Below are positions 52,241 to 63,339 of a stretch of DNA of 64,000 bases, piece after piece. Position numbers and translations under genes: made by a program. Source of the stretch: Erinaceus europaeus (Eukaryota > Chordata > Mammalia > Eulipotyphla > Erinaceidae); contig NC_080168.1 of NCBI RefSeq assembly GCF_950295315.1, positions 72,706,553 through 72,770,552 of the forward strand. The letters are read 5' to 3'. The notes below the pieces were generated by a model. That model searched no databases, had not been told where the DNA came from, and worked only from the letters and a program-made list of their open reading frames with translations. Within the stretch, counting starts at the first letter, position 1, and each line of letters opens with the position of its first letter.

Positions 52241-54030
52241 AGACATAGCTCTCCCATTCAGATATACTGTTCTCTAAGTTCAAACTATAAAATGTGTTGA
52301 TATGATGCATATATGTTGCAAAATGCCTACCTCCATAATTAATTAACACCCAAATAATTCAGAGGAGTACCATTTCTCCCTATAAAATGATTAAGCTATA
52401 AAAATAAGTGAATAAGTAAGTAAATAAATAAACTTCTCTTCTGGACAATCAGCTCTACATAATCTTTTCACCTCTTTCCATAAATTTTCCTGTTCTGTTG
52501 CTTAGATGAGCTTGTCCTTTGAAACTGTTGATAAGTTTGGGGTGACTCAGGACCGGAGTACAGGCCTTACATGCAGGAGGGCCTGAATGTGAGCTTCAGA
52601 ACTGCTTTACGAAAATTGTTCATGGATGTTGCAAAGAGTGAATTAAACACCATAAAAGCTCCAGGGACAGACTTTTCATCGGGTAAAGCGAATAGCCAGG
52701 CCATTGGTAGCTGGGATTAGGGCCAGGCCCAAGACTGGGCAGCACTTAGGTCTAAGCCTGGGTGTTGCTTCTCATGCAGAGAGCCACCCCTCAGAGGGAC
52801 ACTTCTACCACTGAGCTTCCAGCATTCTTCAGGCAAAGAATTGAGGGTATCCTCTTCCTGGCACCCCAGCTGGTGAGGGTTGCCCAAAGTCTGCAGAGAA
52901 AATGCCCTGAACTCTCACATTTACATTTTTGCCAGACTAGGAGAAAATAGAGCAACCCAACCCTCAGTATCCAGGGCCAGCAAACAAAGTCCCATCTGTT
53001 GGAAGCCCTGGCATTCTGTCCCAGTCTCCAGGACCCCCCAGTGGCATTGTGATCAGTTGGGCTCACACGTGAGGTTTGCTGGGCAGCCCCCCAGGACAGC
53101 CTCATTTTCCACTGTTGAAAAGGGGGCTCTCAGTAAGATTGGAGTGCTGCTTCCAGTCCTGTGGTGTCCTGGGACCTGAATACCCCCCTCCTGTGGCTGA
53201 ATATCAGAGTTTTTCACCCCTGCCTTCTGCACCCTGGTTCAGTCTAGTGCCTGTGGCAGCCACATACTGTAAAACATCCGCCCCCACACACACATAGCTT
53301 TCACTTGCCCCAGGCAGCAGGAAGTGGACATGGTGAACATTTCCGTTGTTCATTTCTGGAGGCTCTGCTCTGACTCAGTCTCCCACAGGTCTTGGCTGCC
53401 CCCTTCTTGGGTGGGGTTGAGCTGAAGTCTCAAAGCAGAGAGGTGGAGTGGGGAGCTACTGAGGTGTGGGCTGGGCCAGTGGTTAAGAAAAACTCCACCT
53501 GAGAAACAGATGTGGAAGGCAGGTCAGTCTTGCCTCCACCCCAAGGCCACAGACCCCTGAGTTCCCCCGTTCTCCTAAAGTGATAGCTTCTTTGTCAAGG
53601 AGCAGTCATACTCTGATGCCCCCCAAGGAGAGCAGTGAAGACACTGAGTAGGGCTGATAGAGTCTGTGAGAAATACTGGGAATGAGTTTACCATCTTTTA
53701 ATGAGATAAGACATTTATTTGCTTTGTGTATATATGCAATACCACCAAGTGACCTGCTAGCTCAGTATCTAGTCTTTATTTCTATCTCTATTGCTATTTA
53801 TTTTCCTTTCTTTCCTCTTCCTCTCCCTCTTCCTCCTTTCTCTCACCCCCTTCTCCTCCTTCTTCTTAGAGAGGAGGAGGGAACAGGAAGAAATGGAGAT
53901 CAAGAGTCCACTACCAACCAAAGTCCTTTGGTGTTATCCATGGTGCTGCTGTGTGGTGCCAGGGATACAGCCAGGACCTGAGGCCTGGCAAGGCATGTAC
54001 TCTGTCAGATGAGACATCTCCTGGGCCCAA
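52241..54030. other. unique intergenic sequence
   Basis: 1.8 kb with no SINE or gene recognised. It is GC-richer at 52.7-53.6 kb. 53800-53870 is a short CT-rich patch. Open frames at 52.76-53.30 kb do not resemble a known protein. Confidence 0.45.
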
Positions 54031-54405
54031 GCATGGCTTTATTGTTATTATTATTATTTATTGTTATTATTATTATTTGCCTACAGGGTAATCGCTGGGG
54101 CTCTGTGCCTACAAATCCACTGCTCTTGGAGGCTATTTGTTCCCTTTTGTTGCCCTTATTGTTTATCATTGTTTTTATTATTGTTGTTGTTATTGCAGTT
54201 ATTGTTGTTGGACAGGACAGAGAGAAATTGAGAGAGGATGGGAAGACAGAGAGGAGGAGAGAAAGATAGATACCTGCAGACCTGCTTCGCCACCTGTGAA
54301 GTGACCCCCCCCTCATGTGGGGAGCTGAGGGCTCAAACCTTGATGCTTACACAGTACTTGGGCTTTGTGCCATGTGCGCTTAACCCGCTGTGCTACCTTC
54401 CGGCC
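54030..54405 (-). mobile_element. tRNA-derived SINE, type A
   Basis: Antisense: (TTATTA)n, TTTGCCTACAGGGTAATCGC, GGACAGGACAGAGAGAAATTG, CTGCTTCGCCACCTGTG, GTGCTACCTTCCGGCCCCC. Confidence 0.9.
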
Positions 54406-54407
54406 CC

Positions 54408-54695
54408 CATTATTATTATTTATTGCCACAGGATTATTGCTGGGGCTAGGTGCCTGCAACACAAATCTGCTTCTGACAGTCATTGTGCTTCCATTATTTA
54501 TTTATTTTTCTTTCTTTTATTTGAGAAATTGAGGGGCAGAGAAAAGATAGAGAGAGGGTGAGAGAAAGAGAGGCACTTGCAGCACTGCTTCACCACTTGT
54601 GAAGCTTCCTCCCTGCAGGTGAGAACTGGAGGCTTGGACCTGGGTCCTTGAGCATGGTAATGTGTGTTCTCTACCAGTATACCACCACTTGGCCC
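54408..54695 (-). mobile_element. SINE type A fragment followed by type B copy
   Basis: 54408-54485: TTATTGCCACAGGATTATTGC (tail block). 54490-54695: GCAGCACTGCTTCACCACTTG, TGTGAAGCTTCCTCCC, ATACCACCACTTGGCCC. Both antisense. Confidence 0.8.
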
Positions 54696-55149
54696 TGACC
54701 ATAATTTTTAGATTGCCTATTTGGGATGCTGGGAATACAGTGTCTAGATTAGCTAGAAGAATGTTGTTGATACTAGGAGAAATTGTATACATATCCTATT
54801 GGGTCCAAGTTGTACTTGTTAGGATTGAAGTTTGTTACGGAAATGTTTAATCAAAGGAATCAAATGTGATTGGAGAGATTATTGCCTGTCAGTACACTGT
54901 GCTGATTGAAGAGTTATCGCTTTCTTGAGTAGCAGGAGGCCCTCAAATCTTGGAAAAAACAGACAATGGAGCCACCTATCAACATGGCAACTGTTTCTAT
55001 AGCAACTCAGGCCAGACTATTTTGACCTTTAACCTATGGATCTTTTTTAGTGCCTGTGGCTTCAGGAAGACATTCTAACTGATTATAGAGTGGATAAATG
55101 GTAACCCACCAGAACTTATCATTAATAGGAGGTTACAGGTAACAGGAGA

Positions 55150-55905
55150 CATACAACTCTAGGGCATGATAAACACTTTTTCCATTTTTTTATTTGCAAT
55201 TAATAGTAGGTTACAAGATTGTAAGATTATAGGATATAGTTACACATTACACCAACCACCAAAGTTCTGTGTCTTTGCCCTCTAGTCCTCCTACCTCCCA
55301 AAGATAACCAACACAGTTCTCACAAAGTCTTAGAAACAGTTTTCTTGCTTCTGTATTTTTCATTTTTTTTTGCAACTTGGTATGTATCAGGTGTCTAGAT
55401 TCCACAAGTGAAGCCATCTGCTAGTTAGTTGTCTTTCATCTCTTTACTAAGCAGAACCACCTCTAGTTCTATCCATTCTGTCCCCAAATCATTTTTTTAA
55501 AAAAATTATTATCTTCATTTATTTTGTGAATAAAGATAGCCAGAAATCGAGAGGGAAGGAGGTGATAGAGAGGGAGAGAGACAGAGACAACTGCAACACT
55601 GCTTCACTACTTGCAAAGCTTTCCTCCTGCAGGTGGCAATGAGGGGCTTGAACCCAGATCCTTGTGTATTGTAACATGTGCACTCAACCATGTACACTAC
55701 CACCTGGTCCCCAAAGTCATCTTTTTTGATTGCAGAGTAGTAGTTCATGGAGTATATATCCCATAACTTCTGTATCCAGTTAGCTGTTGATGGCATTTAG
55801 GCTGCTTTCTCTCTCTGGCTATTGTGAATAATGCGGCTATGAACATAGGACTATATATAGAACATGTTACAGACACAAATCTTTTCAGAGCCACTGTAAT
55901 ACAAC
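55150..55905 (-). mobile_element. L1 3' UTR/ORF2 end, split by a SINE
   Basis: Antisense L1 at 55190-55490 (GTTACACATTACACCAACC, GTATGTATCAGGTGTCTAG, AACCACCTCTAGTTCTATCC) continues at 55713-55905 (GATTGCAGAGTAGTAGTTCATGG, CTGTTGATGGCATTTAGG). The interruption is a type B SINE. Confidence 0.8.
55492..55712 (-). mobile_element. tRNA-derived SINE, type B, nested in L1
   Basis: Antisense: TCTTCATTTATTTTGTGAATAAAG, GCAACACTGCTTCACTACTTG, GGGCTTGAACCCAGATCC, ACCACCTGGTCCCC. A near-duplicate CCCCAAATCAT / CCCCAAAGTCAT flanks it. Confidence 0.9.
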
Positions 55906-55929
55906 ATAGATGGCTTTTTTAAAAAAAAT

Positions 55930-56172
55930 CATTTATAAAAAGGAAACGCTGACAAAACCATAGGATAAAAGGGATACAACTCCACACAATTCCCACCACC
56001 AGATCTCCATATCCCATCCCCTCCCCTGATAGCTTTCCTATTCTTTATCCCTCTGGGAGCATGGACCCAGGGTCATTGTGGGATGCAGAAGGTGGAAGGT
56101 CTGGCTTCTGTAATTGCTTCCCCGCTGAACATGGGCGTTAACAGGTCGGTCCATACTCCCAGGCTACCATAG
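55930..56172 (-). mobile_element. L1 3' UTR-type fragment
   Basis: Same block as 32212-32460: CAAAACCATAGGATAAAAGGG, CACACAATTCCCACCACC, GGGAGCATGGACCCAGGGTC, TTGCTTCCCCGCTGAAC. Well preserved. Confidence 0.75.
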
Positions 56173-56257
56173 ATGCCCTTTTTTTAGGAAAGAAAAAAAA
56201 AAAGGAAGGAAAGTATGAAGTAAGAAAATGATTGGAATCTCCAGTTAGGGTCTTCAA

Positions 56258-56425
56258 AACTGAAACCAGGGCCCAGCAAAATAGCTCACATGTATAGTGT
56301 TCTGCTTTGTCATGTGCAGGCCCAGGTTCAAGCCCGGCCCTCCACCACACTGTTGGAAGTTTTGGTGCTGTGATCTCTTTTACTCTCTCCACTTCTATCT
56401 AAACACAGAAACATAATAAACAAAC
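56258..56425 (+). mobile_element. tRNA-derived SINE, type E
   Basis: Sense: CAGGGCCCAGCAAAATAGCTC, GCCCAGGTTCAAGCCCGG, CACCACACTGTTGGAAG, TTTTGGTGCTGTGATCTC, and an A-rich tail. Confidence 0.85.
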
Positions 56426-56454
56426 AAAAAAACTGAGGCCTGATTTTTTTTTTT

Positions 56455-56650
56455 AATAATGCTCAACAAGACTGTAGGATAAGAGGGGTACAATTCTACA
56501 CAATTGCCACCATCAGAGTTCAGCACCCCATTCCCTCCATTGGAAACTTTCCTATTCTTTTTCCTTCTGGGAGTCTGGACCCAGGATCATTATGGGGAAG
56601 GTCTGGCTTCTGTAATTGCTTCTCCACTGGAGATGGGTGTTGGCAGAGAA
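56455..56650 (-). mobile_element. L1 3' UTR-type fragment
   Basis: Third copy of the block at 55930: GACTGTAGGATAAGAGGGG, TCCCTCCATTGGAAACTTTCC, GGGAGTCTGGACCCAGGATC, GGTCTGGCTTCTGTAATTGC. Confidence 0.7.
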
Positions 56651-56730
56651 CTAAATTCTTCGAGTCCATGGGAAGAATGGACTGGTTGTGTAGGATATGA
56701 ACTTCTGTCTTACCCCCCAAACCAGAGATA

Positions 56731-57310
56731 GTTTCTCTCATTGCTTTTACAACTGCAAAAGAAAAATACTTTCATAGACCTGAGTCACATGTACACCACA
56801 ATTATTTGCTTTGCTGGCTTTGGTTTGTATTTTCCTAAGCTGCTTTTGGTTTAAATAAGATTTACATATTTGAAGTCTTAGTACCAATTATGATTACAAA
56901 GCTGTTGGCACATTTGATCAAAACAGACTGGAGGCTCTTAGTGAGAATTTCCCTGGTCATTCACTCATTTTGAGTTTACCTAACTCAGCTAGTAAACAGC
57001 ATTTTCAGCAGACACTTCAGACCAATTAGAGGACTAAATGAAATACAGATAAACATAGCAGTGCTCCTGACACTTGGTTGTCACAGTTTGGTGGAAAGAG
57101 GAAGTAAATGGCATCTAGGGGTCATCGGCTAGGGATGCAGCTGCTGAATGTCCTGCAAACCTCAGATCAGCTCCTCACCCCAACCCTATACAAAGCTAAA
57201 CAATGAATTTAATTTAAAGCCTCTAATTTCCCATATGGCTTTCCACTACCCTACCCATGTCTCAGATTTCTGGAAAAGATGGGAGTCCCACCATACTCCT
57301 GGTTTAAAGT
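56731..57310. other. unique intergenic sequence
   Basis: No gene or repeat recognised. Confidence 0.45.
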
Positions 57311-57311
57311 T

Positions 57312-57447
57312 CAATAGCCTGGGAGCTGGAGTAGCAGGTAGAGTGCTGGACTTCCAAGCACAAGGTCCCAAGTTTGAATCCCCACAGTGTATGTGCCAGA
57401 GTGATGCTCTGGTGTGTATCTCTCTCCCTTCCACCCTCCCTCTCTCC

Positions 57448-57500
<53 letters not shown>

Positions 57501-57550
57501 CATCTATCTCTCTTTCTGTCCCTCTCAATAAATAAATATGATCTTAAAAA
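57312..57550 (+). mobile_element. tRNA-derived SINE, type D, with (TATC)n
   Basis: Sense: GGGAGCTGGAGTAGCAGGTAGAG, AAGTTTGAATCCCCAC, GCCAGAGTGATGCTCTGG. A (TATC)n expansion lies at 57449-57508, then a CAATAAATAAATATGATC tail. Confidence 0.87.
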
Positions 57551-57619
57551 CAATTATAAAAATATCAGTAGTTCCTAGGTTGAGAAACTCAGTATAGAAA
57601 CTGTATCTATACAAAGAAG

Positions 57620-57735
57620 CTGGAGGTGGGGGCCAGGCATTGAGTTGAGTGCACATACATGTACATGTGCATGTACCCACACAAGGATCCAGGTTCGAGC
57701 CCCCAGCTCCCAACGATAATCTAGAGGGAATTAAA
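57620..57735 (+). mobile_element. tRNA-derived SINE, type B, truncated
   Basis: Sense tRNA-like half: GTGGGGGCCAGGCATTGAG, an ACATACATGTACATGTGC expansion, GGTTCGAGCCCCCAGCTCCC. Body missing. Confidence 0.75.
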
Positions 57736-57774
57736 AAAAAGAGGCTAGAGGCACAGTTACTGTGTTCTGTTTCT

Positions 57775-57880
57775 TTTAAAATATTTTATTTGTTTGTTTG
57801 TTTATGAGAGAGAGAACCAGAGCATCACTCTGGCACATGTGATGCCAGGGATGGAACTTGAGACCTCATGTTGTGCCTCC
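57775..57880 (-). mobile_element. tRNA-derived SINE, type D
   Basis: Antisense: TTTATTTGTTTGTTTGTTTATG, CCAGAGCATCACTCTGG, GATGCCAGGGATGGAAC, GAGACCTCATG. Confidence 0.8.
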
Positions 57881-57939
57881 CCCAGCATAGCTTGACCCAG
57901 GGGGGTGTTGAATCAAGAAAAAGGGCTTCCCAGCTCCTC

Positions 57940-58050
57940 CTCCTCCTCCTTCTTCTTCTTTCTCTCCCTCCCTCTCCCTCTCCCTCTCCCTCTCCCTCTC
58001 CCTCTCCCTGTCCCTCTCCCTCTCCTTTTCCCTCTCCCTCTCCCTCTCTC
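57940..58050. repeat. (CTC CTT)n and (CCCTCT)n polypyrimidine repeat
   Basis: CTCCTCCTCC..., then CCCTCT hexamers at 57962-58050, pure C/T on the + strand. Confidence 0.92.
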
Positions 58051-58051
58051 T

Positions 58052-58131
58052 TTTTTGCCTTCAGAGTTATTACTGGGGCTTGGTGCTGGCACTACAAGTC
58101 CACTACTCCTGCTGGCCATTTTTTTCTAATT

Positions 58132-58176
<45 letters not shown>

Positions 58177-58392
58177 TTTCTTTCTCTTTCTTTTTGTTGG
58201 ATAGGACAGAGAGAAATTGAGGAGGAGAGGGAAATAGAGAGGAATAGAGATACCTGCAGACCTGCTTCACCACCTGTGAAGTGACCCCCCCCCTGCAGGT
58301 GGGGAGCCAGGTACTCAAACCTAGATCCCTGAGTGGGTCCTTGCACTTTGTACTGTGTGCGCTTAACTGGGTACTCCACCACTCAGTCCCCT
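58052..58392 (-). mobile_element. tRNA-derived SINE, type A, with (TTTC)n
   Basis: Antisense: TTTTTTGCCTTCAGAGTTATTAC, CTCCTGCTGGCCATTTTTTTC, (TTTC)n at 58132-58190, GTTGGATAGGACAGAGAGAAATT, CACCACTCAGTCCCC. Confidence 0.9.
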
Positions 58393-58497
58393 CCAGTTCT
58401 CTTTTTTTCCAGTTTTCTTCATTTCTGAAGGCAAGCTGGGTCAAGAATGAGGCCTCCCCTGATGGAGGAAGGTGGAATCAGAGGGCCCCTCCTTCCA

Positions 58498-58642
58498 CCT
58501 TCCCTTCCCTTCCCTTCCCTTCCCTTCCCTTCCCTTCCCTTCCCTTCCCTTCCCTTCCCTTCCCTTCCCTTCTCTCTCTCCCTCTCTACTTCCTTCTCTC
58601 CTTTTCCTTCCTTCCTTCCTTCCTTCCTTCCTTCCTCCTTCC
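58498..58642. repeat. (CCCTT)n then (CCTT)n polypyrimidine repeat
   Basis: About 14 CCCTT pentamers at 58500-58571, then CT-rich sequence and CCTT tetramers to 58640. Any open frame here is an artefact of the period. Confidence 0.95.
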
Positions 58643-58664
58643 TTCCACCCATCTCCCTGCCCAC

Positions 58665-58770
58665 CCCTGACAGAGAGACACCACAGCACTATAGCTCCCT
58701 TCAATGCAGTGGGGATCATGTCTTATCTTACATGGCAAAGCAGCACACTATCCAATTGAGCTATTTCAGA
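58665..58770 (-). mobile_element. tRNA-derived SINE, type E fragment
   Basis: Antisense: GACACCACAGCACTATAGC, CAATGCAGTGGGGATCATG, GCAGCACACTATCCAATTGAGC. Confidence 0.75.
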
Positions 58771-58791
58771 AGACAAGGGAGGGCTGCATTT

Positions 58792-58982
58792 CTAATTTTA
58801 CATTTGTTTATTGATACAATAGAGAGAAATTGAGAATGAAGGAGAGAAGGGGGGCGGAGAAAGACAGACCAGCCACACTGCTTCGCCCTTGTGAAGCTTT
58901 GCCCCTGCAGGTGACAAAGTGGGGGGAGGTCCTAGTTCACTGTAGTATGTGTGCTCAGCTGGGTGTACCACTGCCTGGCCCT
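58792..58982 (-). mobile_element. tRNA-derived SINE, type B
   Basis: Antisense: TTGTTTATTGATACAATAGAG, CACACTGCTTCGCCC, TTGTGAAGCTTTGCCCC, GTGTACCACTGCCTGGCCC. Confidence 0.85.
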
Positions 58983-59294
58983 ATGGTCTGCATTTCAGCA
59001 GAAAGTTACTACACAACACCAGTGGAGAATTTTTCAGATGTCTGTTGCCAATGGGGTGGGGGGAATCACCCTTGAACTCTGTGTCGCAAAACCACAGTTA
59101 CTTTGTCACTCTCACGCTTCTGTGGGAGGCTTAGACTTGTGGGTGGTTTCTATACTAGTCTCCCCTGGGGTCCTAACAGCTGTGAATTCAGGTAATACCC
59201 AGGGCTGGAGGAACACTGAGGGGAGGCTGGGAACCTAAGTCCTTATGGTGGAGCAGGGTGATGGGTTAATGGAAGGTGAAATGCACTGACCCCT

Positions 59295-59715
59295 GAGGCT
59301 GGATAGTGGTGCACCCAGCTGAGCACACACATTATCATACACAAGGACCTGGGTTCAAGCCCTCAGCTTTCACCTGCAGGGGGGAAGCTTCCTGAGTGGT
59401 GAAGCAGTGCTGCAGGTGTCTCTCCCCCCCTCTATACCCTCATTCCCTATTGGTTTCTCTCCCTCTCCTTTTAAAAAATAAGTATTTTTTTAATTTATTA
59501 TTGGATAGAGACAGAGAGAAATTGAGGGGATAGGAGGAGATAGAGAGACACCTGCAGCCCTGCTTCACCACTTGTGAAGCTCTCACCCTGCATGTGGGGA
59601 CCAGGGGTTTGAACCCAGGTTCTTGCATGCTGTAATGTGTGCACCTAGCCGGGTGCACCACCACCTGGCCCCTATTTCTCTCTATTTCTATCCAATAATA
59701 AATCAATAAGAAAGA
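59295..59715 (+). mobile_element. sense type B SINE with an antisense type B SINE nested in it
   Basis: The outer sense copy is 59295-59475 (GAGGCTGGATAGTGGTGCACCC, GGTTCAAGCCCTCAGC) and resumes as its tail at 59673-59715 (TTTCTCTCTATTTCTATCC). The inner copy, 59478-59672, is antisense (TTTATTATTGGATAGAGAC ... CCACCACCTGGCCCC). Together they can form a long RNA hairpin. Confidence 0.85.
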
Positions 59716-59917
59716 AATATCCTGACCCCTATCTTGGGGCAATGTGGAAATGAACCTTCAGGACTCCAACAGTCTTGTAAATTGATATTCTCCCAATAAG
59801 GCAATATTGATATTGGACAATTAGCAGGATATCCCAGGAACATAGTGCTTCCCAACCTCTCCCCTCCCCAGGTTCCACTTCAAACCCATGCACAGAGTCA
59901 TCACAGCTTTTTCTTTT

Positions 59918-60214
59918 TATTATTTTTTTAAAATTTTGTATTTATTTATTTTCCCTTTTGTTGCTCTTGTTTTTTATTGTTGTTGTAGTTATTAATGTTG
60001 TTGTTGGTGCCATCGTTGTTAGATAGGACAGAGAAATGGAGAGAGAAGGGGAGACAGAGAGGGGGAGAGAAAGACACATGCAGACCTGCTTTACCACCTG
60101 TGAAGCGACTCCCCTGCAGGTAGGGAGCCAGGGGCTCAAACCAGGATCCTTACGCTGGTCCTTGTGCTTCGTGCCATGTGCGCTTAACTCGCTGCGCTAC
60201 CAGCCAACTCCCCA
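59918..60214 (-). mobile_element. tRNA-derived SINE, type A
   Basis: Antisense without the tail block: TTCCCTTTTGTTGCTCTTG, GTTGTTGGTGCCATCGTTG, AGATAGGACAGAGAAATGG, TCGCTGCGCTACCAGCCAACTCCCC. Confidence 0.9.
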
Positions 60215-60905
60215 CCACAGCTATTTATAGCTGTATAGTATTCCACTCTTATATATGCCAGGCACCTGCAAGCTAACCCTTAGGGCTGCTGTCAGGAGGA
60301 GTATGTCTGTCTGTCTATCTATCTGTCCCATGCAGCTGGGTAGAGGTACTGCACAGTTCTGAGGTTTGTCATGATAACCCTGTCAGTCTCTCTGATGCTG
60401 CAGACCATGTAACCCCTGTACTGAGTCTGTTTTTAGACTCATTCATGAACCACAGACATTTTCCCAGTTGGCTGGCCTGAGGTGAATGGAGGTGGTGGAG
60501 CTCATGTGGTTTGAGAGGAGTGGAGTACTTCTGCCTTTCACCCTGCCCACCCCCCACCCCCAGCTGGCCATGTGACTATTTCCTGTCTTTGCAACCTCAC
60601 ACAGATTTCTGAGCCTAACAGCTTTCAGGCCTTCAGTTCCCTGGAGAGGGCAGGGACTAACAGTGAGCACCTCACCCAGCTGTGGGGGCATAGTGTGAGC
60701 ATGCGGAGACAAGTGAGAGGTTGCTAAGCCAGCAGAGGGGCTGTTTCAGTGCTCTATGAGTGCTGTGGGGACCACAGGGATTCCAGCTTCGCCCAAAGCT
60801 CTAGGAAGCACCTTCATGCTCAGTACTAATTCCCCTCTCTGCGGATAAGAACTCTCCTGAGCACAGCCTGGGCTCCAGTGATGGGGGGGGGGGGAGGAAG
60901 GGGAT
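60215..60905. other. unique intergenic sequence
   Basis: No gene recognised. Short GTCTGTCTGTCTATCTATC run at 60306 and a G12 run near 60882. Confidence 0.45.
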
Positions 60906-60909
60906 ACTC

Positions 60910-61045
60910 TATATGGTCTTAGCAGTCATCTGCAGGTCCCCCACCTGCAGGGGAGAAGCTGCCCAAGCAGTGGAGCAGTGCTACAGGTGTCTCTCCTCTC
61001 TGTGGCTCCTCCTTCCCTGCCTTCCCCTCTATCAAAAAAAAAAAA
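60910..61045 (+). mobile_element. tRNA-derived SINE, type B, 5'-truncated
   Basis: Sense: CAGGTCCCCCACCTGCAGG, AGCAGTGGAGCAGTGCTACAGG, CCCTCTATCAAAAAAAAAAA. Confidence 0.8.
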
Positions 61046-61074
61046 TGAATGATGGACAGACGGTAAATTCTGCT

Positions 61075-61283
61075 TTTCATATTTTATTCATGTATTTATT
61101 GGACAGAGACAGAAATTGAGAAGGGAGGAGGAGAAAAGAAAGGGAAAGAGAAAGAGACACCTGCAGCACTGCTTCACCATTTATGTAGCTTTCTCCCTGC
61201 AGGTGGGGACTGGACACTTGAGCCCAGGTCCTTGTGCATCATATTGTGTGTTCAACTGGATGCGCCACAGCCTGGCCCCCCAG
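61075..61283 (-). mobile_element. tRNA-derived SINE, type B
   Basis: Antisense: TATTCATGTATTTATTGGAC, GCAGCACTGCTTCACCATTT, ACACTTGAGCCCAGGTCC, GGATGCGCCACAGCCTGGCCCC. Confidence 0.88.
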
Positions 61284-61509
61284 ATAAATCATTTTACTGA
61301 AGAAGTAGAGGAATAAGAAACTTAAGAGGGAGTCAAGTCAGTGGAGGTGGTGGAGTGAGGAACTGAAAGAATCCTTCCTTATAGAAAGCAGTGAGAAAAC
61401 AAAAAAAAAGTCAAAATTAATTTTTTACAAACTCTGGAAGGTAAAAACTCATAGTAATCAATAGAATTTAAGAAAAAAAATTCAGAGTCTCAGTTTGAAC
61501 AATAATGGT

Positions 61510-61698
61510 TGAGGTGTTGGGGTCAGGAGGTGGCACAGCCAGTTGAATGAGCACATTACCATGCACAAGGGCCACAGTTCAAGTCCCTAGTCCCCACATA
61601 TGGGGTGAAGCTTCATGAGCAGTGAAACAGGGCTTCAGGTGTCTATCTTTCTCTCTCCCTATCTTCCCGTTCCCTCACAATTTCTCTCTGTCCTAGCA

Positions 61699-61752
<54 letters not shown>
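61510..61752 (+). mobile_element. tRNA-derived SINE, type B, with (AT)n tail
   Basis: Sense: GTTGGGGTCAGGAGGTGGCAC, CAGTTCAAGTCCCTAGTCCCC, GAGCAGTGAAACAGGGC, GTCCTAGCAAATA, then (AT)n at 61701-61752. Confidence 0.88.
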
Positions 61753-61756
<4 letters not shown>

Positions 61757-61987
61757 GTTGAGGTGTTGTAACTTGCTATATTCAAATTTATGAGCAAGTT
61801 CAGAGAGATTGCAGGACAGGAGACTAATTTACAAAGCTGATTTGTGGGTCCAGGGAGGTGATCCTGTGGTTGTGAGGATGCCTTGAATGTGTGAGGTCTT
61901 GGGTTCCATTCATGGCACCAAAAGACAACAACAAAGACAAAAATGGAACATCATAAATAGCAGAGTGAATTTCTGCTTTCTCTCTCC

Positions 61988-62005
61988 AACACACACACAC
62001 ACACA

Positions 62006-62039
<34 letters not shown>
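61988..62039. repeat. (CA)n microsatellite
   Basis: About 50 bp with one CATA interruption, within or beside an old type D/C SINE end (61850-61930). Confidence 0.95.
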
Positions 62040-62309
62040 GTTGAATTTTTGTAAATGAGCAAAGAGCTATCTGAAATAAAGTACCAATCCATAAAGAATA
62101 GCATCAAAAACAACAGAACAAGTTGGGAGTCAATTTAATAAAAAGTGCAAGTATTTTTTTGTTAATTAATTAATCAAGACAGAAATTGAGAGGAGGAAGA
62201 ATAATAAGGAGAGAGGCGTACAGAACTGCTTCACCACTAAGGAACACCCCCAGCTACCCACAGCTGTCCCTCCCCTAAAGTAACTCCTGTACTGGAGAGC
62301 ACTCCCCCA

Positions 62310-62578
62310 CCCCGGGTTATCACTAGAGCTCAGTGCCTACACTACAAATCTACTGCTCCTGGAGGCCATTTTTTCCATTGTTGTTTCTGTTATTGCTGTT
62401 GTTGAATAGGACACAGAGAAATTGGAGAGGAATGGAAGATGGGCATGGGGTGGAGAAAGATAGACATCTGCAGAACTGCTTCACCAGCGACCCCTGTGCA
62501 GGTGAGGAAGTTGAACCAGGATCCTTGCACAGGTCCTTGCACTTAGAACTATATGTGCTTGACCAGGTGCAGATTCAA
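62310..62578 (-). mobile_element. tRNA-derived SINE, type A, diverged
   Basis: Antisense: GGGTTATCACTAGAGCTCAG, CTACTGCTCCTGGAGGCC, GAATAGGACACAGAGAAATTGG, GCAGAACTGCTTCACCAGC, GAACCAGGATCCTTGC. Preceded by a short antisense SINE fragment at 62150-62260. Confidence 0.82.
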
Positions 62579-62580
62579 TG

Positions 62581-63005
62581 ATGTCCAGGCAGTAGGCAAG
62601 ATAGTCTGAGAGCTGTTGGGAGGAGCTGTAGTTGGTTTAAGAGGGACAGTGAGGGCATCAACCTTAGGTGCCCTTTCAAGGTGGCAGGCATGAGGCCACT
62701 TGCTGGCAAAGGAGAGGTCAAAAGGGAAATGTGGGAGGCTGGAGGGGAGATCATTTAGAAAGGGGAGAAGGAACTGGTTTTGTTGCCATGACTGTACTTT
62801 TCAGGGGTGCTTGGTTTCTTGTGTGTGTGCGCAGGATATGCCTGAGGGTTTGCAGTAAGAGTTGTACAACACTAGCAGCTCATGGCCTGAACTGTGGGTG
62901 CCTCCAGAATCCATCCCAGTGTGCACCCCACACTTCTTCCTCAAAGGAACAATGAGGATGCCAGAGTAGCTGAGCTGGCTAGAACTGCATGCCTCTGCTT
63001 TATTA
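62581..63005. other. unique intergenic sequence
   Basis: No gene recognised. Confidence 0.45.
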
Positions 63006-63007
63006 CT

Positions 63008-63214
63008 ACTATTTTAAATTTTTCATATTATCTTTATTTATTGGACAGAGATAGCCAGAAGGAAGAAGGTGATAGGGAGAGAGACAGAGAGACATCTGCA
63101 ACACTGCTTCACCACTTGCAAAGCTATCCCCCTGCAGATGGGGACTGGGAGTTCGAACCTGGGTCTTTATTCATTGTTACGCGTGCTCAACCAGGTCTGC
63201 CACCACCTGGCCCC
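63008..63214 (-). mobile_element. tRNA-derived SINE, type B
   Basis: Antisense: TTCATATTATCTTTATTTATTGG, GCAACACTGCTTCACCACTTG, GAGTTCGAACCTGGGTC, CTGCCACCACCTGGCCCC. Confidence 0.92.
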
Positions 63215-63339
63215 ATGCTTCTGCTTTCTGAAAGCTTCCCCACCCCTGGCAGACCTGCCTGGCTTCAGGGGTGGGTGGCTGGAGCTCAGGGCCTTGCTCT
63301 TACTGTTAGGTTAATTGTGCAGACACCCTCAGGGTATCG

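Noticed and set aside
58281..58833. Pro/Ser/Leu-rich and Gly/Arg/Glu-rich frames on both strands
   Set aside because: Artefacts of the (CCCTT)n and (CCTT)n repeats.
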